From: Metabacillus malikii
GTDB taxonomy: Bacteria > Bacillota > Bacilli > Bacillales > Bacillaceae
Reading direction: 5' to 3'
DNA: 64,000 bases
Assembly (NCBI RefSeq): GCF_030813355.1
Contig: NZ_JAUSUD010000005.1
Location: forward strand, 124,001 to 188,000
The translations under genes were made by a program, and so were the position numbers. The notes beneath the pieces are model-generated. The model worked only from the letters and a program-made list of their open reading frames with translations, was not told the origin of the DNA and did not search any database. Below, piece after piece: positions 28,242 to 37,395 of the stretch (position 1 is the stretch's first letter; every line of letters starts with the position of its first letter).

Positions 28242-29645
28242 ATGAAAGTAGTTGAAACGTTCATTAATGGTACGAATACAATCTTATGGTCTTATGTTTT
28301 AATTGTTATGTTGATAGGAATCGGCCTTTATTTTACATTTCGGACAAAATTCGTACAGTTTCGAATGATTGGTGAAATGTTTCGTTTAATCGGTGAAGGT
28401 GCTACGGCAGATAAAAAAGGTGTTTCCTCCTTTCAAGCATTTTGTATAAGCACTGCATCACGTGTAGGAACCGGAAATCTTGCAGGTGTTGCGATTGCGA
28501 TTACAACAGGAGGTCCTGGAGCGGTGTTCTGGATGTGGCTAATCGCGTTAATTGGTTCTGCATCTGCGTTTATTGAGAGTACATTAGCACAGATTTATAA
28601 AGTGAAGGACGGCGACACTTTTCGCGGTGGTCCTGCATATTACATGGAAAAGGCATTAAATGCTCGTTGGATGGGTGTAACATTTGCAGTACTAATCTCG
28701 TTAACATTTGGTTTAGCGTTTAATTCCGTGCAAGCTAACACAATTACGAGTGCTCTTTCTGAGTCATTTGGCTTTAATAAAGTAGTTATTGCGATTGTTT
28801 TAGCCGTTATTACAGCAATTATTATTTTCGGTGGAATTAAACGAATTGCAAAAGTTTCTGAAATTATCGTGCCAATAATGGCAGGAGCATATATCATACT
28901 TGCACTTATTATTATGGTATTAAACATTACAGAACTGCCTGGCGTATTTGTCCTCATCTTCGATAATGCCTTCGGAATAAGCGAGGTAGCTGGCGGTGCA
29001 TTAGGTGCAGCGATGATGAATGGGATTAAACGTGGCTTATTCTCCAATGAAGCAGGGATGGGAAGTGCACCAAATGCTGCTGCTACTGCTGATGTAAGTC
29101 ATCCAGTAAAGCAAGGACTTATCCAATCTTTTGGTGTATTCGTTGATACATTATTAATTTGTAGCTCGACAGCATTCATCATTTTATTATCAGGCTTATA
29201 TACATCGACAGAAAGTGATGGAATTGTCCTGACACAAAATGCACTAGACGCATCCCTTGGTTCATGGGCAGGTATATTCTTGTCAATTATTGTATTATTA
29301 TTTTGTTTTAGTTCGGTTGTTGGTAACTATTACTATGGTGAAACCAATATCGATTTTATTAATACGAATAAAATTTGGTTACTAATTTACCGGGTTGCAG
29401 TAGTTGGTATGGTTGCGTTTGGTTCACTGGCATCGCTCAATTTCGTCTGGAATCTAGCAGACTTATTTATGGGTTTGATGGCCATCATAAACCTAATAGC
29501 GATTGTCTTGCTCGGTAAAATATCTATTGCTGCATTAAATGATTATACTAAGCAAAAAGCAAATGGTAGAAACCCTATTTTCCACGTAACGAACATTAAA
29601 GGATTAAAGAATGTGGAAGCATGGGGTGACCCGACAGAAAAGTAA
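28242..29645 (+). CDS. Sodium:alanine/glycine symporter (AGCS family)
   Basis: A 467-residue membrane transporter with about 11 helices. Family signatures are clear: FQAFCISTASRVGTGNLAGV (sodium-binding region), GGPGAVFWMWLIALIGSASA, FRGGPAYYMEKAL, and GIKRGLFSNEAGMGSAPNAA. It imports alanine or glycine, possibly other small amino acids, with sodium across the cytoplasmic membrane; B. subtilis AlsT and YrbD are relatives. I start it at ATG 28242 with GAGGTG six bases upstream. Single-gene unit with a strong terminator. Confidence 0.93.
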   Translation: MKVVETFINGTNTILWSYVLIVMLIGIGLYFTFRTKFVQFRMIGEMFRLIGEGATADKKGVSSFQAFCISTASRVGTGNLAGVAIAITTGGPGAVFWMWLIALIGSASAFIESTLAQIYKVKDGDTFRGGPAYYMEKALNARWMGVTFAVLISLTFGLAFNSVQANTITSALSESFGFNKVVIAIVLAVITAIIIFGGIKRIAKVSEIIVPIMAGAYIILALIIMVLNITELPGVFVLIFDNAFGISEVAGGALGAAMMNGIKRGLFSNEAGMGSAPNAAATADVSHPVKQGLIQSFGVFVDTLLICSSTAFIILLSGLYTSTESDGIVLTQNALDASLGSWAGIFLSIIVLLFCFSSVVGNYYYGETNIDFINTNKIWLLIYRVAVVGMVAFGSLASLNFVWNLADLFMGLMAIINLIAIVLLGKISIAALNDYTKQKANGRNPIFHVTNIKGLKNVEAWGDPTEK

Positions 29646-29684
29646 CAGAATAAATCAAATTAATGCAATTAAAAATACTTTACT

Positions 29685-29718
29685 ACCTTAGCTCTTTATT
29701 GGGCTAAGGTTTTTTTTG
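29685..29718 (+). terminator. Terminator of the AGCS symporter gene
   Basis: ACCTTAGC (29685-29692) pairs with GCTAAGGT (29703-29710), followed by eight T. Confidence 0.9.
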
Positions 29719-29837
29719 TCTGGCTAATGACATACACATTTGAAATAGACATTAGGAGGTATTTCACCTAAAAGCAGCTATTTTTACGAAGGTTATCATG
29801 ATGAGGATCTATCTATATGAATGTCTTTTCATTTCGA

Positions 29838-30029
29838 TTATCCGTTTACTGCTGTCTCGTTTGAATACCAAAGTAATTGTGTTTCTAAGATTAACTTGTC
29901 TAATTCTTCACTATATTTTATAGTTTCTGGATTCGTATAACCTTTTGTTTGTGCAGTTACGACCATGAGCTTTCTGACGATATTAATTTTGTTTAATAAT
30001 TCTTTGTTATTGTTAACGTTTTGGTTCAT
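29838..30029 (-). CDS. Spo0E-like aspartyl-phosphate phosphatase
   Basis: A 63-residue helical-hairpin protein with the Spo0E family core YSEELDKLI (39-47), matching the SxxLDxLI motif, and a first helix ELLNKINIVRKLM. These proteins dephosphorylate Spo0A-P (or other response regulators) and so delay sporulation. The start ATG follows AGGAGAA at 6 bases. It stands alone on the minus strand just before the plus-strand ger operon. Which response regulator it acts on is not known. Confidence 0.88.
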   Translation of the reverse strand: MNQNVNNNKELLNKINIVRKLMVVTAQTKGYTNPETIKYSEELDKLILETQLLWYSNETAVNG

Positions 30030-30322
30030 TTCACATTCTCCTGTATAAGATATAAATAATATATATATTATTATTTATTTTGTCCGATTTTGAAATGGTT
30101 TCGACAATTGTTCTAGGAAAAAGACATTTATTTTGTCTATGTAAACGCTGACAGTATATTTTTTTACAAAATTTTTACCTGTTTTACTAATTAATTTTCG
30201 TAAAATTCAGTCGTAGATAAATGTTTGGGGTGGAAATGAATAGGTTAAAAGAGTAAATTATCCTTTTTTGTATATATTAAGCGTTAGAACATAATCTACA
30301 AAAAATTACAAAATAGGATGAT

Positions 30323-30556
30323 ATGTTGATGCGTATATTCATGTTATTAATTGTTTTCACATTGGTCACTGCCTTCGTTACTCTGATTGATGTATATCTG
30401 TATGAAAGTGATTTTTTTACAGAATACATGGCTATTTTAAAAATTGATAAAGGGACAAATGAGTGGATGGTATCATACTTTTTACTAGCAGGATTTCTCT
30501 ATACTGTAGTAGCCGAAGTACAAAAAAGAATAAAGCGTAAGAGGAAGCAATCGTAA
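30323..30556 (+). CDS. Small two-helix membrane protein leading the ger operon (candidate germinant-receptor D subunit)
   Basis: A 77-residue protein with two predicted membrane helices (about 5-25 and 48-67) and a basic C-terminal tail (KRIKRKRKQS). Small two-helix proteins of this size are encoded with many Bacillus ger operons and are called D subunits; they modulate receptor function. Its stop is one base before the start of the B-subunit gene, so it is part of the operon. The ATG follows AGGATGAT. The family match is by size, topology and position, not by a sequence motif. Confidence 0.7.
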   Translation: MLMRIFMLLIVFTLVTAFVTLIDVYLYESDFFTEYMAILKIDKGTNEWMVSYFLLAGFLYTVVAEVQKRIKRKRKQS

Positions 30557-30557
30557 T

Positions 30558-31670
30558 ATGAACCAATTAGAGAAAATATCACTTTGGCAGTTATATATAT
30601 TAATTGTGTGCTTCCAAGTAGGGAGTGCAGTTCTAGTTGGTATTGGTAATGATGCGAAGGGTGACGCATGGATTGCTGTATTAATCTCAGCTATTTTAGG
30701 TATAGGAATAATTCTTTTTTATGTGTACTTATTAAAGACGGTCCCTGGAAAAAACCTTTTTGAAATATTAATATTCTGCTTCGGAAAAGTGATTGGAAAA
30801 GGGTTAACACTGTTATATGTCGTCTACTTCTTTTATAGTGCTGCTAGGGTGTTAAGGGACTTTGATGAGCTATTAATTGTCTCAATATTTGAAGCAACAC
30901 CAATTGAATTTATCTCGATTACGATGATGCTGACGATTATGTATATGCTCTATCATGGTTTAGAAGTACTCGGTCGAACATCTGAAGTGTTTTTCCCATA
31001 TGTTCTAACGTTTATCATTTTTACTGGAATATTTTTGTTGCTTTCGGAAGAATTAGAATTTCATAATTTGCAGCCCGTTCTTGCAAATGGTATGACACCG
31101 ATTATGAAGGCAATTTTCCCACAGTTGCTTACATTTCCATTCGGTGAGGCAATTGCCTTCACATGTATAATTTCTAAGGTTATAAAAGAAAAAAAAGTTG
31201 GGTTAGTTAGTGTTATAGCGGTTCTGACAAGCGGCTTTCTATTAACGTATAGCTCTATCCTGCAAATTGGTACGTTAGGAGTAGATTTAAAGGAACGAAC
31301 AAATTTTCCGTTGCTAAATGCGTCGCGAGAAATTTCTCTATTGAATTTTATTGAGCGTGTCGATATCATTATCGTTTTTTTTGTAATGTTTGGTGTGATT
31401 GTTAAGGTTAGTATCTTCTTTTTTTGCGGATTGAAAGGGTTAGAGGTAATAACGAATAAAGCTTATCGAAAATTTATCTTCCCGATGGGGACATTGGTTG
31501 CGTATTTATCAATTGTTATTGCTTTGAGCTATCGTGAGCATATTGAAGAAGGATTGAAAGTTATTCCTCATTATTTGCATCTTCCCTTTCAAATTTATAT
31601 ACCGGTAGCGATTCTTCCTATTGTGCTTTGGAAAGTGAAGAGGTTGGAGAGGAAGGAGTCTAGCAAATGA
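30558..31670 (+). CDS. Spore germinant receptor B subunit (GerAB family)
   Basis: A 370-residue integral membrane protein with about ten helices, of the amino-acid permease-like GerAB family. It opens with the usual MNQLEKISLWQLYILIVCFQ and retains the family helix pattern (NLFEILIFCFGKVIGKGLTL, LTFPFGEAIAFTC). It is thought to bind the germinant in the inner spore membrane. The downstream A-subunit gene starts within its stop codon (ATGA overlap). The germinant cannot be predicted. Confidence 0.93.
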   Translation: MNQLEKISLWQLYILIVCFQVGSAVLVGIGNDAKGDAWIAVLISAILGIGIILFYVYLLKTVPGKNLFEILIFCFGKVIGKGLTLLYVVYFFYSAARVLRDFDELLIVSIFEATPIEFISITMMLTIMYMLYHGLEVLGRTSEVFFPYVLTFIIFTGIFLLLSEELEFHNLQPVLANGMTPIMKAIFPQLLTFPFGEAIAFTCIISKVIKEKKVGLVSVIAVLTSGFLLTYSSILQIGTLGVDLKERTNFPLLNASREISLLNFIERVDIIIVFFVMFGVIVKVSIFFFCGLKGLEVITNKAYRKFIFPMGTLVAYLSIVIALSYREHIEEGLKVIPHYLHLPFQIYIPVAILPIVLWKVKRLERKESSK

Positions 31671-33265
31671 GTATCTTTTCTTATTTATTTAAAAGAAGAA
31701 AAAATAAACATCGTGGTAAAACAACTGACGAAGAATTGTTCTTGAATGAAGATATTCCAAATCATTATTCGTCACTGTTAGACAAAAATCTAAAAAGTTT
31801 AGAGAATGTCTTTCATCAGACATCGGATTTACAAAAAATGAAAATACATATTGGTGGGCAAAATGGGTGTATTTGTTATTTGAATACAACATTAAACAAA
31901 AATGATTTGAATGCACAAATTCTTGAACCATTAAAAGATGCTTTTAAAGACGTGGAAACGAATCTTGACATCGAAAAGATACGTAAAGCATATTTTCCTG
32001 CAGTTGCTTATGAATATGCAGATTCACTTCATCAAATCGTCTGGCAGATGTTAAACGGCTCTGCTGTAATCATGATTAATAATTCTAAAAAAGCACTTGC
32101 ACTTAACATTGGCGGTACTGAAAAGCGCTCAATTGTCGAACCTAGTACACAAACAATTATTCGTGGTCCTAAAGATAGTTTTATTGAGGATATAGACGTA
32201 AATATCGGTTTAGTTAGGAAACGAATAAAAAATCCCCGGTTAGTGTTTGAAGAATATATTGTTGGCAAGGATTCACATACGCGCCTCTCAATTGGCTACA
32301 TGAAAGGTGTTGTCAATGAAGATATTTTAAGTGAGGCTAGGCAGCGAATAAAAAAAATCAAAACTTCTGCCGTGTTAGATACGGGAAATATTGAAGAAAT
32401 GATTACAGATACTAGTTTTACATGTTTTCCACTCATCTTTAATACAGAGCGGCCAGATAGTATTAGCGGTCATATATTGGAAGGGAAAATAGCGGTTTTT
32501 CTTGATGGGACGCCATTCGCACTAAGTATGCCATCAGTATTTACTGATTTCTTTCAGTCAACGGAAGATTATTACCAACCGTTTTTTCTTACAAGTTTTA
32601 TCCGGATATTGAGATTTATGGCGTTTATGATTACGTTAATACTACCTTCTCTATATGTGGGCATTATTACCTACCATCAAGAGCTTATCCCTAATGCATT
32701 GTTAATAAATATTCAAGCACAACGGGAAAGTGTACCATTTCCAGCCGTTGTTGAGCTATTATTAATGGAATTTACATTTGAGGTTTTAAGGGAAGCTGGA
32801 ACGCGGATGCCGAGGGCAGTAGGTCAGACGCTTTCAATTGTCGGCGCATTAGTTATTGGACAGGCTGCTGTCGAAGCGGGGTTAGTATCAAATGTTCTAG
32901 TAATCGTTGTAGCTTTTTCTGCGATAGCCAGCTTTGTTTCTCCAATATTTAATTTCTCAGTCGCGGCAAGGCTTATCCGATTTCTACTCATTATAGCGGC
33001 TGCAATCATGGGGTTTTATGGAATACTGCTATCATTAATCTTGATGGTTATCCATTTAGTAAGTCTTAGAACATTTGGAGTACCATACTTAACTCCAGTT
33101 GCCCCATTCAAATTAATTGACCAAAAGGATATTTTTGTCCGTTTTCCAATATGGACAAATACAACGAGACCTTCATATTTAAAATCAAAAGCACCTTTAA
33201 AGGTGAAAAATCACTCAAAGCCAGTTACTCCTGACAAAAAGGAGGAGAATAATCAAAATGAGTAA
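31667..33265 (+). CDS. Spore germinant receptor A subunit (GerAA family)
   Basis: A 532-residue protein with a soluble N-terminal domain (about 1-310) and four to five membrane helices toward the C-terminus (about 320-460). Family landmarks include GSAVIMINNSKKALALNIGG, SKRSIVEPSTQ-like EKRSIVEPSTQTIIRGPKDS, FIEDIDVNIGLVRKRIKNP, and ALLINIQAQRESVPFPAVVE followed by REAGTRMPRAVGQTLSIVGA. It starts with ATG overlapping the B-subunit stop and overlaps the C-subunit start by 8 bases, so it is tightly coupled. The gene order here is D-B-A-C, unlike the commoner A-B-C. Confidence 0.95.
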   Translation: MSIFSYLFKRRKNKHRGKTTDEELFLNEDIPNHYSSLLDKNLKSLENVFHQTSDLQKMKIHIGGQNGCICYLNTTLNKNDLNAQILEPLKDAFKDVETNLDIEKIRKAYFPAVAYEYADSLHQIVWQMLNGSAVIMINNSKKALALNIGGTEKRSIVEPSTQTIIRGPKDSFIEDIDVNIGLVRKRIKNPRLVFEEYIVGKDSHTRLSIGYMKGVVNEDILSEARQRIKKIKTSAVLDTGNIEEMITDTSFTCFPLIFNTERPDSISGHILEGKIAVFLDGTPFALSMPSVFTDFFQSTEDYYQPFFLTSFIRILRFMAFMITLILPSLYVGIITYHQELIPNALLINIQAQRESVPFPAVVELLLMEFTFEVLREAGTRMPRAVGQTLSIVGALVIGQAAVEAGLVSNVLVIVVAFSAIASFVSPIFNFSVAARLIRFLLIIAAAIMGFYGILLSLILMVIHLVSLRTFGVPYLTPVAPFKLIDQKDIFVRFPIWTNTTRPSYLKSKAPLKVKNHSKPVTPDKKEENNQNE

Positions 33266-34463
33266 AAAAGTAGTTTTCATACTTCTATGTTTATCCGTTT
33301 TATTAACTGGTTGCTGGGATCGTCATGAATTAAATGATATATCGATTGTAACTGGTATGGCGGTAGATAAGGGGGAAGAGAAAAAATATAAACTAACCGT
33401 CGAGGTAGTTAATTCTGCAGAATTTGGAAAACAAAGTGCACAAGGGAACGCTCCTGTATTAACGCACTCACTTGAGGGAGATTCACTGCCGGAGTTGACA
33501 CACAAAATGAATATCGGCCTTTCTAAAATTCTAATCTATTCACATACACGTGTGCTATTTATAGATGAAGAGGTAGCAAAAAAGGGAATGTTAGGTTTTT
33601 TAGATTACTTGGAGCGCAGTGGCCAATTTCGAAATGATTTTCGTATCGTCATTACACAAGGGAATAAAGCCTCGGACTTTACGAGGATAAATTATCCGAT
33701 ACAAAAAAGTCCATCATTAAAGCTTCATCAACAAACGAAATCATTCCAAGAAGAATGGGGTGGCGACCCTGGTGTGAAGCTGACTGATTTTGTTTCTGCG
33801 ATCGTGTCAGAGGGTAGAAATCCTGTTACAGCAACTGTCAAAATAAAGGGAGATAAACAGGCGGGTAAAAAGGTTGAAAATAATCAAAGTATTGACCCGG
33901 AAGCTCTTGTTTATATAGATGGCTTGGCAGTATTTGAGGATGAAAAGTTAAAAGGGTTTCTACCGGTAAATGAAACGAGAGGTTATTTATGGACAAAGGG
34001 AATTGAACAAACAAGTTATTCGATATCATGCCCTGGTAAACAGAGTAATTTTTTAGATATCAGGATAATTCGTGCTAAATCTGAAATGAGTACTGTATAT
34101 AAAAATCATATGCCACATCTTAAGGTAAATATATACGGTGAAGCAAATGTACAAGGCAACGAATGTCCAAATAGTGATATCTTACAATTATCATTATACA
34201 AGAAATTAGAAAAGAATATGGAATCTCAAATTAAACAGGACATTACTAATTCCATTGAGAAAGTACAAGATGAGTTTGGAATAGATATATATGGATTTGG
34301 TGACAGGTTACATCAAATGAATCCTAAGAAGTTCAAAGAGGTAAAAGATAAATGGGATAAGGAATTTGCAAAGGCTGATGTAGATATTGACGTAAATATT
34401 GATTTACTGCGGGCGGGTTTCAGAAACAAAAGTTACAAAACAAATTTACAAAAACAAGAATAA
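33258..34463 (+). CDS. Spore germinant receptor C subunit, lipoprotein (GerAC family)
   Basis: A 401-residue lipoprotein. The signal peptide ends in the lipobox LTGC with C19 as lipidation site, followed directly by WDRHELNDISIVTGMAVDKG, the near-invariant start of mature GerC proteins. The C-terminal domain has the expected helical end (LDLYKKLEKNMESQIKQDI-like LSLYKKLEKNMESQIKQDIT, then GIDIYGFGDRLHQMNPKKFK). It is anchored outside the inner spore membrane. Last gene of the operon. Confidence 0.95.
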   Translation: MSKKVVFILLCLSVLLTGCWDRHELNDISIVTGMAVDKGEEKKYKLTVEVVNSAEFGKQSAQGNAPVLTHSLEGDSLPELTHKMNIGLSKILIYSHTRVLFIDEEVAKKGMLGFLDYLERSGQFRNDFRIVITQGNKASDFTRINYPIQKSPSLKLHQQTKSFQEEWGGDPGVKLTDFVSAIVSEGRNPVTATVKIKGDKQAGKKVENNQSIDPEALVYIDGLAVFEDEKLKGFLPVNETRGYLWTKGIEQTSYSISCPGKQSNFLDIRIIRAKSEMSTVYKNHMPHLKVNIYGEANVQGNECPNSDILQLSLYKKLEKNMESQIKQDITNSIEKVQDEFGIDIYGFGDRLHQMNPKKFKEVKDKWDKEFAKADVDIDVNIDLLRAGFRNKSYKTNLQKQE

Positions 34464-34472
34464 AATTGCATA

Positions 34473-34525
34473 AACCTGAATATAAGGTCTTACCACTAGT
34501 TGTGGAGTATCATTATATTCAGGTT
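34473..34525 (+). terminator. Hairpin after the ger operon
   Basis: AACCTGAATATAA (34473-34485) pairs with TTATATTCAGGTT (34513-34525), inner CCAC/GTGG. No T-run follows. Confidence 0.6.
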
Positions 34526-34580
34526 GAAAACCTTATCTATTCTAGACAATTATCTTAAGGATTGGTATGATATTATTTAT

Positions 34581-34595
34581 TGATAATCATTATCA
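34581..34595 (+). promoter_or_regulatory. Perfect Fur box
   Basis: TGATAATCATTATCA is an exact 7-1-7 inverted repeat, equal to the recalled Bacillus Fur consensus TGATAATNATTATCA. It lies 339 bases before the start of the siderophore ATPase gene, with element C in between. Confidence 0.85.
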
Positions 34596-34623
34596 CTGAG
34601 GATTGATACAATATTATTTTAAT

Positions 34624-34807
34624 GGTCCTTTTCTAGAAGATTTTGTCTTGGCTGTACTAACATTAAAAGGGTTCGTTCAAGCTGAGGTTGCTTGTTCGTG
34701 CCACAGATGCTAGGAGATCTATCCCAAGGAAAGAGAGTACTGTAAAGAGGAAATCATCCATAGAAAATCCAAACTTGGTAATAAGCAACAATGTTACGAA
34801 AACAGCC
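34624..34807. mobile_element. Degraded MITE-like element C
   Basis: The left end GGTCCTTTTCTAGAAGATTT and the right end CAATGTTACGAAAACAGCC match the ends of element B, and GGAAAGAGAGTACTGTA inside corresponds to GGAAACCGAGTACTGTA of B. The flanking octamers ATTTTAAT and GATAATTA do not match, so the target duplication is lost or was never there. It is an older copy of the same family. Confidence 0.65.
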
Positions 34808-34933
34808 GATAATTAAAAGATTACAATACATATCAATTAGAAAGAAACCATTTCTAAAACTGTCATAATAGTTTTCAAGCTCATAAGAAGAAGTGTAAAA
34901 CATAGATAAAGTTATAAAGGAGAGGTGAGGAAG

Positions 34934-35749
34934 ATGATTAAAACGGAAAAGCTAAATATCGGTTATGAGCAAGAATTAATCGTGAAGGAATTAAATATAG
35001 AAATCCCTGATCGGAAAATAACGGCTCTAGTCGGAGCGAATGGCTCTGGTAAGTCAACCATATTAAAAACAATTGCAAGGCTAATGAAGCCGAAAAGTGG
35101 AACTATTACAATAGATGGTAAAGCCATTCATACACAGAAAACGAAAGATATTGCAAAGCAGCTAGCGATATTACCCCAAAATCCCATTGCTCCTGAAGGG
35201 CTAACGGTCTATGAACTTGTCACATTTGGAAGATATCCTCATCAGAAGGGAATGGCTTCTTTAACAAATACAGACCGTGATATTATTCATTCAGCTTTAG
35301 AGATGACAGGAATAATTGAATTTGCAAATCGCTCAATTGACCAGCTTTCAGGTGGCCAGCGACAAAGAGCCTGGATTGCGATGGCATTAGCACAAGATAC
35401 CCCAATTCTTTTCCTAGATGAGCCAACTACGTTTTTAGATATGGCCCATCAAATAGAAGTATTAACTATCCTTGAAAAACTTAATCATGAGCAAGGACGA
35501 ACAATTGTCATGGTTGTCCATGATTTAAATCATGCAAGCCGATATGCACAACATATTGTAGCGATAAAAAAAGGAACAGTTATTAAAAGCGGTAACCCTT
35601 ATGATGTCATGAAAGAAGAAGTTTTAGAGGAAGTGTTTGGAGTCAAAAGTGATATTATTACAGATCCTCGTACAGGTCTTCCGCTTTGTCTACCATATGC
35701 TTTAACGAGTACTAACGATATAGATGAAAATGCAACGATCGGTGTATAA
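34934..35749 (+). CDS. yusV: Iron-siderophore ABC transporter ATPase, YusV/FecE-type
   Basis: A 271-residue ATP-binding subunit. Walker A is GANGSGKST (34-42), the Q-loop is LPQNP, the signature is LSGGQ (138-142), Walker B is ILFLDEPTT, and HDLNHA supplies the switch histidine. It belongs to the FepC/FecE/BtuD branch that powers siderophore, haem or cobalamin importers. No permease or binding protein is next to it. In B. subtilis, YusV is likewise a lone ATPase shared by several siderophore importers. I start it at ATG 34934; a GTG nine bases upstream lies too close to the ribosome site. Fur control is suggested by the upstream box. Confidence 0.9.
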   Translation: MIKTEKLNIGYEQELIVKELNIEIPDRKITALVGANGSGKSTILKTIARLMKPKSGTITIDGKAIHTQKTKDIAKQLAILPQNPIAPEGLTVYELVTFGRYPHQKGMASLTNTDRDIIHSALEMTGIIEFANRSIDQLSGGQRQRAWIAMALAQDTPILFLDEPTTFLDMAHQIEVLTILEKLNHEQGRTIVMVVHDLNHASRYAQHIVAIKKGTVIKSGNPYDVMKEEVLEEVFGVKSDIITDPRTGLPLCLPYALTSTNDIDENATIGV

Positions 35750-35928
35750 TCATTATTAAGAAAAGGAACTTTTCAATGGGCTGTAACGGCTCAGATAGCT
35801 AAGCTGATGAGCAAAATAGTGTAACAAAAACTAACTCTAATAGTATGTCCGTTATAAATTGGTACGTTATCTGAGTAAAATATTTAATATATGTAAACAG
35901 TTTATGCTATATAGAAAGGTGATTTAAC

Positions 35929-36159
35929 ATGTACTTAACGATTCAAGAGGCAGCAGACTATTTATCATTGAACGAAGAGACAGTTAAAAGCTTAATTCTT
36001 CAAAAGAAGATTAAAGCTTTGTTTGATGGTGATAGCTACTTAATTAATAAGGACCAATTTACAACACACTTTGAACAACTAGAAAAGTATAAACAATTGT
36101 ATGAAGAGTATATGAAGGAACCAATTCCGGAGGATCCCGATGTAAAAGATGAAGATTAA
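35929..36159 (+). CDS. Excisionase-family (MerR-like) DNA-binding protein
   Basis: A 76-residue protein. Residues 1-45 form an HTH_17/excisionase-type winged helix: YLTIQEAADYLSLNEETVKS then KIKALFDGDSYLINKDQF. The rest is a helix with an acidic tail (PIPEDPDVKDED). Proteins like this occur widely in Bacillaceae outside phages; no integrase is near, so it is probably a small chromosomal regulator. The ATG follows AAAGGTGAT. Target unknown. Confidence 0.8.
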   Translation: MYLTIQEAADYLSLNEETVKSLILQKKIKALFDGDSYLINKDQFTTHFEQLEKYKQLYEEYMKEPIPEDPDVKDED

Positions 36160-36366
36160 TGTGAGTAGGTTTTCTACTTTATCCAAATCGCAATTGCTTT
36201 CATGATGAAAATAAACGCACCTAGTATAACTGGTCAAGATGCTAGGTATTGTGATGAGAGAATTTTGTCGAAATATGTAGTATTTTATATATTTTTATAG
36301 CTTAGTCTAATTATGTCCGCTATAATAAGATAGGTTATTAGGTCTATTTTTAGGGGGAGAAGGAAG

Positions 36367-37380
36367 TTGCAACAATCGATAAAGCTCCATAGATTGATAG
36401 CGATTTTTACGCTGATTGTTGTGCTATTAATAGTGGGAACGATTTATATAAAATCCAAAGGGATACTAATTGAGACAGAGAAAAGTGATCTATCAGAATT
36501 GAAAGAAGTAAAAGTAACGATTCTCACATCTGGATCACTAACAGACCAAAGCTGGGGTAGTTTAGCTTATAAAGGTAAACTGGAAATAGAAGACTTATTC
36601 CCTGTGGACGTATCTCTTTACAGTGAATTAACTTCAAATGAATTAATAACAAATAAAGTAAACGAAGCGATTAAAAATGGAGCGGAGTTAATAATCGGAC
36701 AAGGAAGAGAGTTCACACAAGTATTTAGTGATTTAGCTCGGGTAAATTCAAGTGTAAATTTTGTTACGATTCATGGTTCCTTAACATATGAAAATCAGGC
36801 TGTGTATACGTTTGACCAAGGGGAAATAGAATATTTTGCAGCTTTATCTGCAGCATTAGTGACGAAAACGAATAAGGTTGCTATCATCGATACAAAAGAT
36901 GACCGAAAAGCAAATTCAGAATTTGAAGATGCGTTAGAATACTATAAACCTGAATCCACGTTTTATTATGATTTCGTAGGAGATAGGGAAAATGGAGAAA
37001 AGGCCTTGAAAATCCTTCAACAGCTAATAGAGGAAGGAGTAGATGTCGTTTACAGTAAAGGAAATTCCTTTAATCGTGATGTCATTGATTATGCAAAAAG
37101 AGAAAATATTTATGTGATTGGCTACTTAGATGACCAATCTTACATGGCAAAAGAGCACGTCATTACGAGTGTCTTAAATGATGTCCCTAAAGCTTATACA
37201 GCAATAATGAATGATTATTTTAGTGAGGATGGAATACCGCTTGGACAAGTCGTCATGCTTGATGAAAATGATGGGGTATATAAGTTGGCACCGTTTGGAC
37301 CGATGTTGTCTGAGACTGATAAAAAGTATATTGCCAATGAGATGGAAAAATATCGAAATGGAGTATTATTATTTCGTTAA
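36367..37380 (+). CDS. Membrane-anchored BMP-family (Med-like) receptor protein
   Basis: A 337-residue protein with one N-terminal membrane helix (about 9-28) and an extracytoplasmic periplasmic-binding-like domain of the BMP/PnrA family (KVTILTSGSLTDQSWGSLAY, GAELIIGQG, NFVTIHGS, VDVVYSKGNSFNRDVIDYAK). Relatives bind nucleosides; B. subtilis Med is a lipoprotein of this family. Here there is no lipobox cysteine, so the helix is the anchor. The start is TTG 36367 after AGAAGGAAG. It ends 15 bases before a histidine-kinase gene, suggesting it feeds a ligand signal into that kinase. Confidence 0.82.
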   Translation: MQQSIKLHRLIAIFTLIVVLLIVGTIYIKSKGILIETEKSDLSELKEVKVTILTSGSLTDQSWGSLAYKGKLEIEDLFPVDVSLYSELTSNELITNKVNEAIKNGAELIIGQGREFTQVFSDLARVNSSVNFVTIHGSLTYENQAVYTFDQGEIEYFAALSAALVTKTNKVAIIDTKDDRKANSEFEDALEYYKPESTFYYDFVGDRENGEKALKILQQLIEEGVDVVYSKGNSFNRDVIDYAKRENIYVIGYLDDQSYMAKEHVITSVLNDVPKAYTAIMNDYFSEDGIPLGQVVMLDENDGVYKLAPFGPMLSETDKKYIANEMEKYRNGVLLFR

Positions 37381-37395
37381 CAAAGGGGGATTGTG

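Noticed and set aside
30270-30296. Sigma-G promoter for the ger operon
   Set aside because: CATAATC (30290-30296) resembles a sigma-G -10 and GTATA (30270-30274) a -35, but the spacing is 15 instead of about 18 bases, so I did not list it.
35929-36159. Excisionase of a mobile island
   Set aside because: No integrase, attachment-site repeat or phage gene nearby; the small HTH protein is more likely a chromosomal regulator.
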